Source: Anaerolineales bacterium UBA6128 (GTDB lineage: Bacteria; Chloroflexota; Anaerolineae; UBA1429). From it: 22,475 nt of DNA. The translations under genes were made by a program, and so were the position numbers. Below the pieces are notes generated by a model. That model did not search any database. It had not been told where the DNA came from and saw only the letters and a list, made by a program, of their open reading frames with translations. Location: contig DIVQ01000200.1 of assembly GCA_002423325.1 (NCBI GenBank), positions 1-22,475 of the forward strand, given 5' to 3'. Each line of letters starts with the position of its first letter. Position 1 is the stretch's first letter. This document shows positions 6,255 to 14,293 of the stretch, in pieces.

Positions 6255-9200
6255 CTACAAATACTTGAGCGCCAGATAACCCTTGGCCACCGCAATCGAC
6301 TCGGCCAGCACCACATAGCTGACCAGCTCGCAGACCTGGTCGGCGGCGAGCCGCAACTCGCGCTGCACGCCCAGCAGACGGCCCGCTTGGCCGGTATCCT
6401 CCAGTACGACGTCGTCTTTCTTGCTCACGAGCAGCATCGTGCGGCCCGAGTACTGGTTGCTCAGCGCGCCCCACGGCTGGTTCATCTGCAAGCTCGAGTT
6501 GTTCGTGGGACGATGCGCCCGGCCCGCTCCGTACTGGATCAGCTCCGAGGGCGGCCCGCCCAGGTTACAGCACAACTCATAGCCCGCGTTCACGCGCTGT
6601 TCGGCGTCCCACAGGTTGCGCACGCGCACGATGCTCTGGAGCACGTTGCTGCCGCCCAGCGTCAACAGATCCACCTCCACCGCGACGCCCTTGAGCAACT
6701 CGTAGGTCGGCTGCACAGCAAGCCGCACCCCCTGCCAGCACAGGTCGTCCGCGTCGCGGCGTTCGACGGGCTCCGCGGTCACCTGCTCGCGGTGCAGATA
6801 GCCGGTCCACACCTGCGAGCCGGCGGGATACAGCAGCGGGTGCAACCCGCCGTAGGTCGGGTAGCGCCAGGAGAAGCCTTGCGGCGTGGGAAAGGTGCTG
6901 CACAACTGGTTGACACCGCCCACGTTCCAGGCGATCAGGCTGGGGCCATAGTCGGGCGCGACGACGAATTCGGCCGCGCCGTTATCGATCACCCACACCG
7001 CCTGATCCGAGAGCGTGCTCTGCGAGACGCGCACGGACGTGCCGGTGCCCAACCGCAGCAGCGCAAAGGGCTTGCGCGCCTCCTGCAGGTCCAGCCGCAG
7101 ATGCGCCTCACCGCGGTACACGCCCAGGCGGTCGTCGGTCAGCGCCAGGGTCACCGGCTGCACGACGGGTGTGTCGCGATGCAGCCCGCTCAGGCCAAGA
7201 TGGGCCGGCGTCACCGTCAGGCCGGCGGCGGTGTGCAAACTGACCTGCCCGTCGCTCGCGCGGTTGGACGCCGTGTCGACGCGCAGCGTAGCGCTCTTTC
7301 GTCGTGCTGTGGTGGCCAGTACTGCCGGCTCGATGCGCGCCATCGCCGCGGGCCGCGTCTCGCCCGGGTCGGCGCCCGCAGCGATGCCGCGCCAGCCGAG
7401 CAACGCACGCCGCGCTGCGCGCCAGTCGCCCGCAGCCACGTAGAACCCCAACCGCAGCACCTCGCAGCGCTCACCCGGCGCCACGAGCACCTCACGAGCC
7501 CCCAACCGGAGCCACCATTCGCCCCAGATGCGCTCGAGACTATCGTCCCAGCCCACGCCCAGCACGCAGCCCTGCCGTTCCCAACAGCGCCACGGCTCGC
7601 GGTAGCCGGCGGGGTCGCGCGGAGCATCTGCCCAGGCGATGGGGTACTCGCCGCCCCCGCCGTGCACCATGCCGAGAGGCAACGGCAGCGTGGTGGTGGT
7701 GTATTCATAGTCAGGGAACAAGGACACACAGACCCTTCGGGTGTGGGCCCGAGCGGCGCGGTTCTCCAGCCAGCAGCGCAGGGTCATGATGCCAGTAGGC
7801 GCCAGCGTCAGTTCTTGCGTGAGATGCAGCCCGGGCGCGTGCTCGGCCTCGGCGGACATCGTCACCACAGCGCGGCCGCCGCGTTCGCTCACCTGCAGAT
7901 CGAACGCGCGGGTCTGAAAATCGCTCGGCCAGTAGGGCGGCCCCATGACCGGGGCCAGCTTGGCGAGCGTCACGCCCGTAACCTTGTCCTCGAACTTGCA
8001 ATCGCCCTTTTTGGCCTGCACCAGCACACGCGCGGCCTCCGTCTCGACGCGCACGTCATCGCCCACGCGCTGGGCCAGCAGCCCGCCCGCGCCGATGGCA
8101 TACAGCGTCAGCGTCTCGACAACTGGCTTGCGCTCAGCGTCCGCGTACGCCGCGGTCACCGGCAGCGCATAGATGCGCTCCTCGGCGGCGGCGGCGCTCA
8201 GCGGCAGCGACAGGTGCGCCTTGGCGGGCACCGTCACCTGCTTGTACCCCCAATCCAGCGTCAGGCCTTCGGGCGGCGTCAGCAGCAGCGTGACCGTGGT
8301 CGACTCGGGCCGTTCGTTGTGCAGTTGCAATGCAAACCCGTGCACTACGCCCGGCGTCAGACTGAGTTGGCTCGGGGCGGTGTCGATGCGCAGCGGTTTC
8401 CGCACGCGCAGGCCGGAGAACAGCTCGACCTCTGCGTCGCCCACGCCGAACAGGCTGCGGACCGCCGGCGCTGTGCCGTCGTTCTTCTCGGAGGAAGCGT
8501 CGGGCTCAACCTGCACCGGGGCACTGCGCTCCACCGTCTCGCCGGCGGGCACGACAAACGCCTCGCTGTGGTCGATGCTCAGTCCTTTGTCGCCCAGGGC
8601 GTGCAAGTAGACGGGCAGGGGCTGGGCGCCCTTATTGATCACGCGCCAGCGCAGCGTCACTGGCTCCCCCGCCAACGGCTTACAGTCCGCAGCGATGGCC
8701 GCCACTTGTACGGCGTCGGTCTCGATGGCCACCGGCGCGCGCGCCTCGCGGTCGATCCAGATGGTCAGCGCCTCGCCCTCAGCCTCCCAGTGCTGGGTAT
8801 AGACCTTGATCCCCTCCCAGCGCTCGTCGTCCTCGCCCTGTTCAAGCGCGCGCACATAGCTGTCGTACCAGTCGTGTCGCGCAAAGAAGGGCTTGGCCAG
8901 GGGCATCTGCAGCGCGCCTGGAATATAGTTCTGCATCAGGACAGCCGAATCGGGCGCCCAAAAGTGGCCGGTCTTTTTGTAGGTGGGCACGGCCTTGAAA
9001 TTGGCGGTCCAGGTGTCGAGCGACTGACGCTTCCAACCCTCCTGCACCGAGCGCTCGATGGTCGCCTGAATGAGCTTGCGGCCGATGCTGCGCTTCTGGA
9101 ACTGGGGCGCGACGTTGAGCAGTCCCAGGTAGCCCTCGTCTGTGGCGTTGCCAAAGCCCTTTTCAAAGCTGCAGTAGCCCGCGATCTCGCCGTCGATCTC

Positions 9201-9377
9201 AGCGACGTAGATCACCGTCTGGCGGTCCTCTTCAAACCACTCGCGCACCATGGCCGCCGTGGTGGGCACGCCGTTGTTCCAGCTGCCGGGCCACTGCAAG
9301 TCGCTGGCGTTCCACATGTCGACCAGGCCTTCAAGGTCGCGTTCGATGTCGATGGGGCGGATGATGACGTCTGACAT
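6255..9377 (-). CDS. GNAT acetyltransferase fused to Ig-like and mutarotase-like modules
   Basis: 1040 residues without signal peptide or membrane segment, so probably cytoplasmic. Residues 1-150 are a GNAT domain: VIYVAEIDGEIAGYCSF (beta-strands) then LLNVAPQFQKRSIGRKLI (87-103) with the acetyl-CoA pyrophosphate loop QKRSIG (94-99). The remaining 850 residues are beta-rich. About 215-330 and 335-410 look like Ig/NEW3-type beta-sandwiches; about 440-650 looks like a galactose-mutarotase-like half; 685-765 is another sandwich; 795-1040 is a clearer mutarotase-like/carbohydrate-processing domain (AEFVVAPDYGPSLIAWNVGG, YGGLHPLLYPAG). I infer a sugar or sugar-linked acceptor, but no catalytic residues of a known glycosidase are visible. 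GAGGG lies seven bases before the ATG. Upstream are three 19-bp repeats. Confidence 0.8.
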   Translation of the reverse strand: MSDVIIRPIDIERDLEGLVDMWNASDLQWPGSWNNGVPTTAAMVREWFEEDRQTVIYVAEIDGEIAGYCSFEKGFGNATDEGYLGLLNVAPQFQKRSIGRKLIQATIERSVQEGWKRQSLDTWTANFKAVPTYKKTGHFWAPDSAVLMQNYIPGALQMPLAKPFFARHDWYDSYVRALEQGEDDERWEGIKVYTQHWEAEGEALTIWIDREARAPVAIETDAVQVAAIAADCKPLAGEPVTLRWRVINKGAQPLPVYLHALGDKGLSIDHSEAFVVPAGETVERSAPVQVEPDASSEKNDGTAPAVRSLFGVGDAEVELFSGLRVRKPLRIDTAPSQLSLTPGVVHGFALQLHNERPESTTVTLLLTPPEGLTLDWGYKQVTVPAKAHLSLPLSAAAAEERIYALPVTAAYADAERKPVVETLTLYAIGAGGLLAQRVGDDVRVETEAARVLVQAKKGDCKFEDKVTGVTLAKLAPVMGPPYWPSDFQTRAFDLQVSERGGRAVVTMSAEAEHAPGLHLTQELTLAPTGIMTLRCWLENRAARAHTRRVCVSLFPDYEYTTTTLPLPLGMVHGGGGEYPIAWADAPRDPAGYREPWRCWERQGCVLGVGWDDSLERIWGEWWLRLGAREVLVAPGERCEVLRLGFYVAAGDWRAARRALLGWRGIAAGADPGETRPAAMARIEPAVLATTARRKSATLRVDTASNRASDGQVSLHTAAGLTVTPAHLGLSGLHRDTPVVQPVTLALTDDRLGVYRGEAHLRLDLQEARKPFALLRLGTGTSVRVSQSTLSDQAVWVIDNGAAEFVVAPDYGPSLIAWNVGGVNQLCSTFPTPQGFSWRYPTYGGLHPLLYPAGSQVWTGYLHREQVTAEPVERRDADDLCWQGVRLAVQPTYELLKGVAVEVDLLTLGGSNVLQSIVRVRNLWDAEQRVNAGYELCCNLGGPPSELIQYGAGRAHRPTNNSSLQMNQPWGALSNQYSGRTMLLVSKKDDVVLEDTGQAGRLLGVQRELRLAADQVCELVSYVVLAESIAVAKGYLALKYL

Positions 9378-9437
9378 GGCTGTACCCTCGCGTGCAACTA
9401 GAGAGGACTACCCTGGCCCCGAGGCGGTTACGATGCA

Positions 9438-9443
9438 AGTATA
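9438..9443 (-). promoter_or_regulatory. Possible -10 box upstream of GNAT-fusion gene
   Basis: TATACT on the minus strand (5 of 6 matches to TATAAT) about 60 bp before the ATG at 9377. There is no good -35 box: the expected position is occupied by the 19-bp tandem repeats, so activation from those repeats is conceivable. Confidence 0.35.
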
Positions 9444-9449
9444 CACCGA

Positions 9450-9506
9450 CGCGGCGCGGTGCGCGAAACGCGGCGCGGTGCGCGAAACGCGGCGCGGTGC
9501 GCGAAA
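9450..9506. repeat. Three perfect 19-bp tandem repeats
   Basis: CGCGGCGCGGTGCGCGAAA occurs three times without a single mismatch (9450-9468, 9469-9487, 9488-9506). Each unit holds a GCGC-GGT-GCGC inverted repeat. The array lies between the mtnA stop and the GNAT-fusion start, directly upstream of the possible TATACT box. It could be a set of operator sites or a young slippage-born minisatellite. Confidence 0.85.
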
Positions 9507-9547
9507 CCGGATTCGCGCGCCGGCTATGGGGCGAACGATGGGTCGCT

Positions 9548-10600
<1,053 letters not shown>

Positions 10601-10660
10601 CTCTTCTCCTTGAGCGACTACAGTCGCAGATGCCGCGCCCGCGCGCGTGCTGCTGGTCAG

Positions 10661-11359
10661 CTAGTCGGTCGAGCCGCCGGTCTCGCGCCGCAGAAACGCC
10701 AACAGCCCGTTCGCGATGCCGGAGCTCACGCGGTCGACGCCCTCGGTCAGCAGGGCGCGGTCGCCGCCCATAAAGCCGCACTCGATGATCGCGCCGGGCG
10801 TTTCTGGCGCGATCTGGCGGAACGCGTGGTACTCGAGCATGTCGTCGGTGATGGTGTTCGGGTGCGGCTCGAGCCCGGTGGCCTCGGCATAGTGGGCGTA
10901 GAGCAGGTTCACCAGCGCGTCCTCTTCCTCGGGGGCCGCGGCATGGGTCATGCCCACCACCTTGAACCCCGACAGCCCCGCGACGCAACTATCGTTGTGG
11001 ATCGACAGAAAGGCCGCCGCCTGGTAGCCGTCCAGCTTGGGCGAATACTCGGGCAGCACCTCTACGCGGTAGCCCTCGTCGCGCAACAGGCCAGCCACCT
11101 TGCGCGCAATGTTCAGGTTGAGGTCGACCTCCTGCAGCCCGTCGGGGCAGACCGCGCCCGAGTCGCTCTGCCAATGGCCCGCCACCAGACCGACCAACTG
11201 CTGATCGACGCTTGTGCGCCCCTTCAGGATGCCGGAGAGCGACGGCCGCTCGGATAGCACCAGCAGCAGCAGGGCCGCCAGCATGGCGAAAAAGACGACG
11301 CGCACGGCCAGGATCACGCCGTACAGCGGCGAACGGGGGCGCGTTGTGTCTCTGGGCAT
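10661..11359 (-). CDS. Membrane-anchored N-acetylmuramoyl-L-alanine amidase (Amidase_3)
   Basis: 232 residues. A basic N-terminus is followed by one hydrophobic membrane segment (about 13-36) that should leave the catalytic domain outside the cell membrane. The Amidase_3 zinc site is complete: His62 (AGHWQSDSG), Glu77 (LQEVDLNLN) and His121 (LSIHNDS); Glu193 (IIECGFM) is the catalytic glutamate. It cleaves the amide bond between N-acetylmuramic acid and the stem peptide of peptidoglycan. There is no separate cell-wall-binding domain. The ribosome binding site GAGGT (11366-11370) overlaps the stop codon of the AlbA-type gene 9 bp upstream, so the two are coupled. Because many Chloroflexota have unusual envelopes, the natural substrate is not certain. 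Confidence 0.88.
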   Translation of the reverse strand: MPRDTTRPRSPLYGVILAVRVVFFAMLAALLLLVLSERPSLSGILKGRTSVDQQLVGLVAGHWQSDSGAVCPDGLQEVDLNLNIARKVAGLLRDEGYRVEVLPEYSPKLDGYQAAAFLSIHNDSCVAGLSGFKVVGMTHAAAPEEEDALVNLLYAHYAEATGLEPHPNTITDDMLEYHAFRQIAPETPGAIIECGFMGGDRALLTEGVDRVSSGIANGLLAFLRRETGGSTD

Positions 11360-11368
11360 GCTGCGACC

Positions 11369-12772
11369 TCAGCGGCGGCGATCGGCGGGCGTCGGGCGCA
11401 CCGCCTTGAGGATATAGTAGGTGCCGCGCTTGCTGCCCACTTGCAGCAGGATGCCTTTCTCCACCATATCGCGCAGATCCAGGCGCAGCGTCTCGGGCGT
11501 CACGTCGGGGCACAACTCGCGATACTCGCGGTTGTTGATGCGCTCGTGCGTCTCGATCCAGTGGATGGCGGCTTCCTGCCGTGGGTTCAGCATGTCGCCG
11601 TACCGCAGCGTGAGCGAGCTGACCGCGTTGTACAGCGTCAGGATCAGGTTTCGGCGCGTGTCCTGAAAGACCGGCTCGGGATGGTGATCAGCGCGCATAG
11701 CCGCATAGATGATGTCGACGCCCTGGCCCAACTCTTCGATGTAGCGCCAGTAGTACAGTCCGCGCACCAAACGCGGGTTGCGCGAATAGTGCTCGTCACG
11801 GATGTTGTCGATCGTGATATGGCCCGGCAGCCCCCCGGGCGACATGATCTCCATGCGGTCATCGAACAGGCGCACCTCGATGCGCTGGCCGGTGATGGCA
11901 TAGTCGCGGTGCGCAATGGCGTTGACGACCGCCTCCCGCACGGCGCTGGCCGGGTACAGCAGCGTCTCGCGCCGCTCCAACCCCTCGATCGAGGACTGCA
12001 GCTGGATTTCTTCGTGCAGGATCTCCCAGGCGCGCTCCACCTGCCGCGCCAGCGGCCCGAGCACCTCTACGCGCCGCGTATAAGTCTCGGACGCGGCCAC
12101 CGCCTCGCGCACGCTGGTGCCCTTGTAGCGCACAATCACCACGCCCACCTGCGGGAAAAAGCGGTGCGGGTGCTTGCCAAACAGCAGGATGCCGGCCGTG
12201 GTCGGCTGACCGGCGGAATCGACGGCGCCGGCCTCACGCAGCAATTCGTCGCGCCCCAACACCTCGCCGCGTGGCCCGCTCTCCTGGTGTTTGCGCTCAT
12301 AGTCGGCAATGACCTGGTCGTCCAGATCATCCAGAGTAGCGCCGGGCACCACGTCATCCTCAAAGCTGACCACGCGCTGCCCCGCGCGGCTGGGCTGGCC
12401 CGGCTCGAGCGGCACGTTGAGGGTACCGGAGCGCACAAAGGCGCCCAGCCCCTCCACCGCCACGCGATAGGAGGTCGGCTTGACGGCCACCGTGGCCACC
12501 TGACCCGTGGGCATCTCGGCCACGCTCCACTCGGGCAGATCGTCCGTGCGGAAGGGCGGCGCGACCATCAGCAGGGCACGCTCCATCACCGGCTCGAGCA
12601 CCTCGGCCGAGTCGGCATAGATGCGCCCCTGTTCGTCCATGCCCACCACCACCGTGCCCCCAATGCCGTTGGCAAACGCCACGATGACCTTGGCCAACTC
12701 GGTAGCCTCCGGTTCGGGCAGGAATTCGAGCATCGGGCCACGCTTCTGCCCCAGTAAGGCTCTGCCTTTCAT
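11369..12772 (-). CDS. AlbA_2/Schlafen-type putative transcriptional regulator (RecG-like C-terminus)
   Basis: 467 residues. The N-terminal AlbA_2 fold contains LAKVIVAFANGIGGTVVVGMD (26-46), the family hallmark, although the usual EFK motif reads EFL (16-18). Residues 285-365 resemble the HATPase_c_4 ATP-binding domain often annotated in RecG-like regulators: AVVNAIAHRDYA (291-302), SPGGLPG (321-327), EELGQGVDII (356-365). About 400-460 is a winged-helix-like DNA-binding end. Such proteins are usually called putative transcriptional regulators or ATP-dependent DNA helicase-related; helicase motifs are absent. The ATG at 12772 is preceded by GAGGAGG only two bases away, unusually close; the frame is open to 12907, but that part reads antisense-like across the neighbouring gene. 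It lies between a PLP enzyme and an amidase and could regulate this run. Confidence 0.8.
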   Translation of the reverse strand: MKGRALLGQKRGPMLEFLPEPEATELAKVIVAFANGIGGTVVVGMDEQGRIYADSAEVLEPVMERALLMVAPPFRTDDLPEWSVAEMPTGQVATVAVKPTSYRVAVEGLGAFVRSGTLNVPLEPGQPSRAGQRVVSFEDDVVPGATLDDLDDQVIADYERKHQESGPRGEVLGRDELLREAGAVDSAGQPTTAGILLFGKHPHRFFPQVGVVIVRYKGTSVREAVAASETYTRRVEVLGPLARQVERAWEILHEEIQLQSSIEGLERRETLLYPASAVREAVVNAIAHRDYAITGQRIEVRLFDDRMEIMSPGGLPGHITIDNIRDEHYSRNPRLVRGLYYWRYIEELGQGVDIIYAAMRADHHPEPVFQDTRRNLILTLYNAVSSLTLRYGDMLNPRQEAAIHWIETHERINNREYRELCPDVTPETLRLDLRDMVEKGILLQVGSKRGTYYILKAVRPTPADRRR

Positions 12773-12790
12773 GGCCTCCTCGGAATACGC

Positions 12791-12812
12791 GGGCGAAGGG
12801 AAGGATTCGCCC
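12791..12812 (-). terminator. Hairpin directly after the SelA-like gene
   Basis: GGGCGAA (12791-12797) pairs with TTCGCCC (12806-12812); on the minus strand the stem begins at the base after the TAG stop. There is no T-run. It may dampen expression of the regulator gene downstream or be one of the dispersed GGGCGAA palindromes found in such genomes. Confidence 0.4.
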
Positions 12813-14273
12813 CTAGACCTTGTGCGCCACCCACTCGGCCGTATAGTACTCGCCCATATCCACCGTGCCGCGCATGATGTCGCCCTCGACCTCGCCGCGA
12901 TAGTCATACGTCACGTGGCTGGCTTCGTAGCGCACCATCGTGCGGAACGACACCGCGTTGCCGCTGACGCTGCCCTGCACGCTCGTCCAAGCATACTGCG
13001 AGCGATAGTCGCCGCTCAACGCGGCGCCCTCCTGCTTGAGCGTCATCGAGTGCAGGCTGGCCCCCAGCGAGTAGGTCGTCTCGATGCGCCATTGCCCGCT
13101 GACATCGACAGTCGGCGCGGGGGGCTCGGGACGGCGTTGCCCGGCACTGGGCCGGTTGCTCATCAGCGCCAGCAAGCGCTGCGCCACGATCTCGGCCTCG
13201 CCCGTCTCCATCATATAGGGCATCATCACCAGTGCATCGGGACGCGCCGGCATGATGATGGGCGGGTCGCCCGCGCGCAACGCTTCGGCGATCTGCGGGG
13301 CGCTGCAGCCCAGCGTCTGTTCATCCCAGGTGATGTGCAACATCGGCGCCACATTGGAGAATCCGGGCATTTCGATGCGCGTGCGTACCGTGGGCAGCGT
13401 AGCCACGGCGGCGCGCACCGTCTCGAGCCAGCCCTCCCACATGCGCCACTCGGCCTGGTGGTCGCGGCCGTTGACCCAGGCCTCCACAGCCGCCAACAGC
13501 CCCATCACTTCTTCCTTGCTGGCCTTCATCGGGCGGCACAGCGCATGGTGCGGCGCGCCGTTCATGAACGCGGCCCACAACAGGTCGCGGCGGCCCAGGA
13601 TCAGGCCGGAGGACTGCGGGCCGCGCAGGCACTTGCCACCGCTGTAGGCCACGGCGTCCGCGCCCAGCGTCAGGTAGCGGTTGGGCACGTCGGGGCGCTC
13701 GGCGGCGGCATCCACGATGCAGGGGATGCCATGCTGATTCGCCACCGCGATCATCTCGGCCACGGGGATCGTCTCGCTCGGCTGATTGCTGCCAGTGATC
13801 GCGATCATCGCCGTGCGCTCGCTGATCGCGGCGTCCAGGTCCGCGCGCGTCACCACTTCGATGAACTTGGCGCCCGTCAGGCGGATGGCGTGGTCATAGG
13901 TATTGCGGTGGCGCTTTTGGCAGATGACTTCGTTCTTCATGCCTTCGGTGTTGGGCAGGCGCGCCATCCTTTCCGGGTCAGCGCCGGCCATGCAGGCGGC
14001 GGTCAGGCCGGCCAAACCAGCCGCGCAGCCGGTGGCCACATAGCCAAACTCGCACTGCATCAGCTCGGCCAGGCGCTCACCGACCTTGCGCATCAGCTCG
14101 TCCATGTGCACATAGTGGTTGGTGGCCTCAGCCATCGCCTGCACCACCTGCGTCAGCGCGCGCGAGCCACTGACGATGGTAAAGGTGCCCATGCAGTTGA
14201 TCACAGCGGGCACGCCGAGGCTGGCAAAGGTCGGGACCGGTGTTGTGGCGCGAGTGCTCGTGCTTGGGGACAT
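12813..14273 (-). CDS. SelA-like PLP-dependent enzyme with C-terminal beta-barrel domain
   Basis: 486 residues. Residues 15-372 match the SelA/DgaE-like branch of fold-type I PLP enzymes: VPAVINCMGTFTIVSGS (21-37), ATGCAAGLAGLTAACMAGADP (phosphate-binding region, from 80), IVDAAAE with Asp188, and AYSGGKCLRGPQSSG with the Schiff-base Lys214. Relatives catalyse eliminations such as D-glucosaminate-6-phosphate ammonia lyase; true selenocysteine synthase is unlikely. After a Pro-rich linker (373-389) a 95-residue domain (VSGQWRIETT to the end) has alternating strands and G-W-like positions of a small calycin-type beta-barrel, not part of the usual enzyme. AAAGGAGG (14281-14288) lies seven bases before the ATG. 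The gene follows the glycyl radical enzyme by 20 bp, so the two very likely share a pathway. Confidence 0.82.
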   Translation of the reverse strand: MSPSTSTRATTPVPTFASLGVPAVINCMGTFTIVSGSRALTQVVQAMAEATNHYVHMDELMRKVGERLAELMQCEFGYVATGCAAGLAGLTAACMAGADPERMARLPNTEGMKNEVICQKRHRNTYDHAIRLTGAKFIEVVTRADLDAAISERTAMIAITGSNQPSETIPVAEMIAVANQHGIPCIVDAAAERPDVPNRYLTLGADAVAYSGGKCLRGPQSSGLILGRRDLLWAAFMNGAPHHALCRPMKASKEEVMGLLAAVEAWVNGRDHQAEWRMWEGWLETVRAAVATLPTVRTRIEMPGFSNVAPMLHITWDEQTLGCSAPQIAEALRAGDPPIIMPARPDALVMMPYMMETGEAEIVAQRLLALMSNRPSAGQRRPEPPAPTVDVSGQWRIETTYSLGASLHSMTLKQEGAALSGDYRSQYAWTSVQGSVSGNAVSFRTMVRYEASHVTYDYRGEVEGDIMRGTVDMGEYYTAEWVAHKV

Positions 14274-14293
14274 GAAGGGGCCTCCTTTGGCCG

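Noticed and set aside
6183..9374. Plus-strand open frame of 1063 codons
   Set aside because: It is the antisense of the GNAT fusion, a shadow of high GC at third codon positions; its translation is Gln/His/Arg/Ala-rich and unlike any protein.
9450..9506. Tandem repeats as a CRISPR array
   Set aside because: The 19-bp units touch each other without spacers, and no cas genes are nearby.
10601..10660. SAM riboswitch before mtnA
   Set aside because: The 60-bp gap holds only a 6-bp hairpin; it is too short and has no terminator stem.
11369..12772. RecG helicase
   Set aside because: None of the helicase motifs (Walker A, DEAD/H-like box) is present; only the RecG-like regulator C-terminus is shared.
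12813..14273. SelA-like gene as selenocysteine synthase
   Set aside because: No selB, selC tRNA or in-frame TGA codon context is seen here, and the sequence fits the wider SelA-like/DgaE-type enzyme branch instead.
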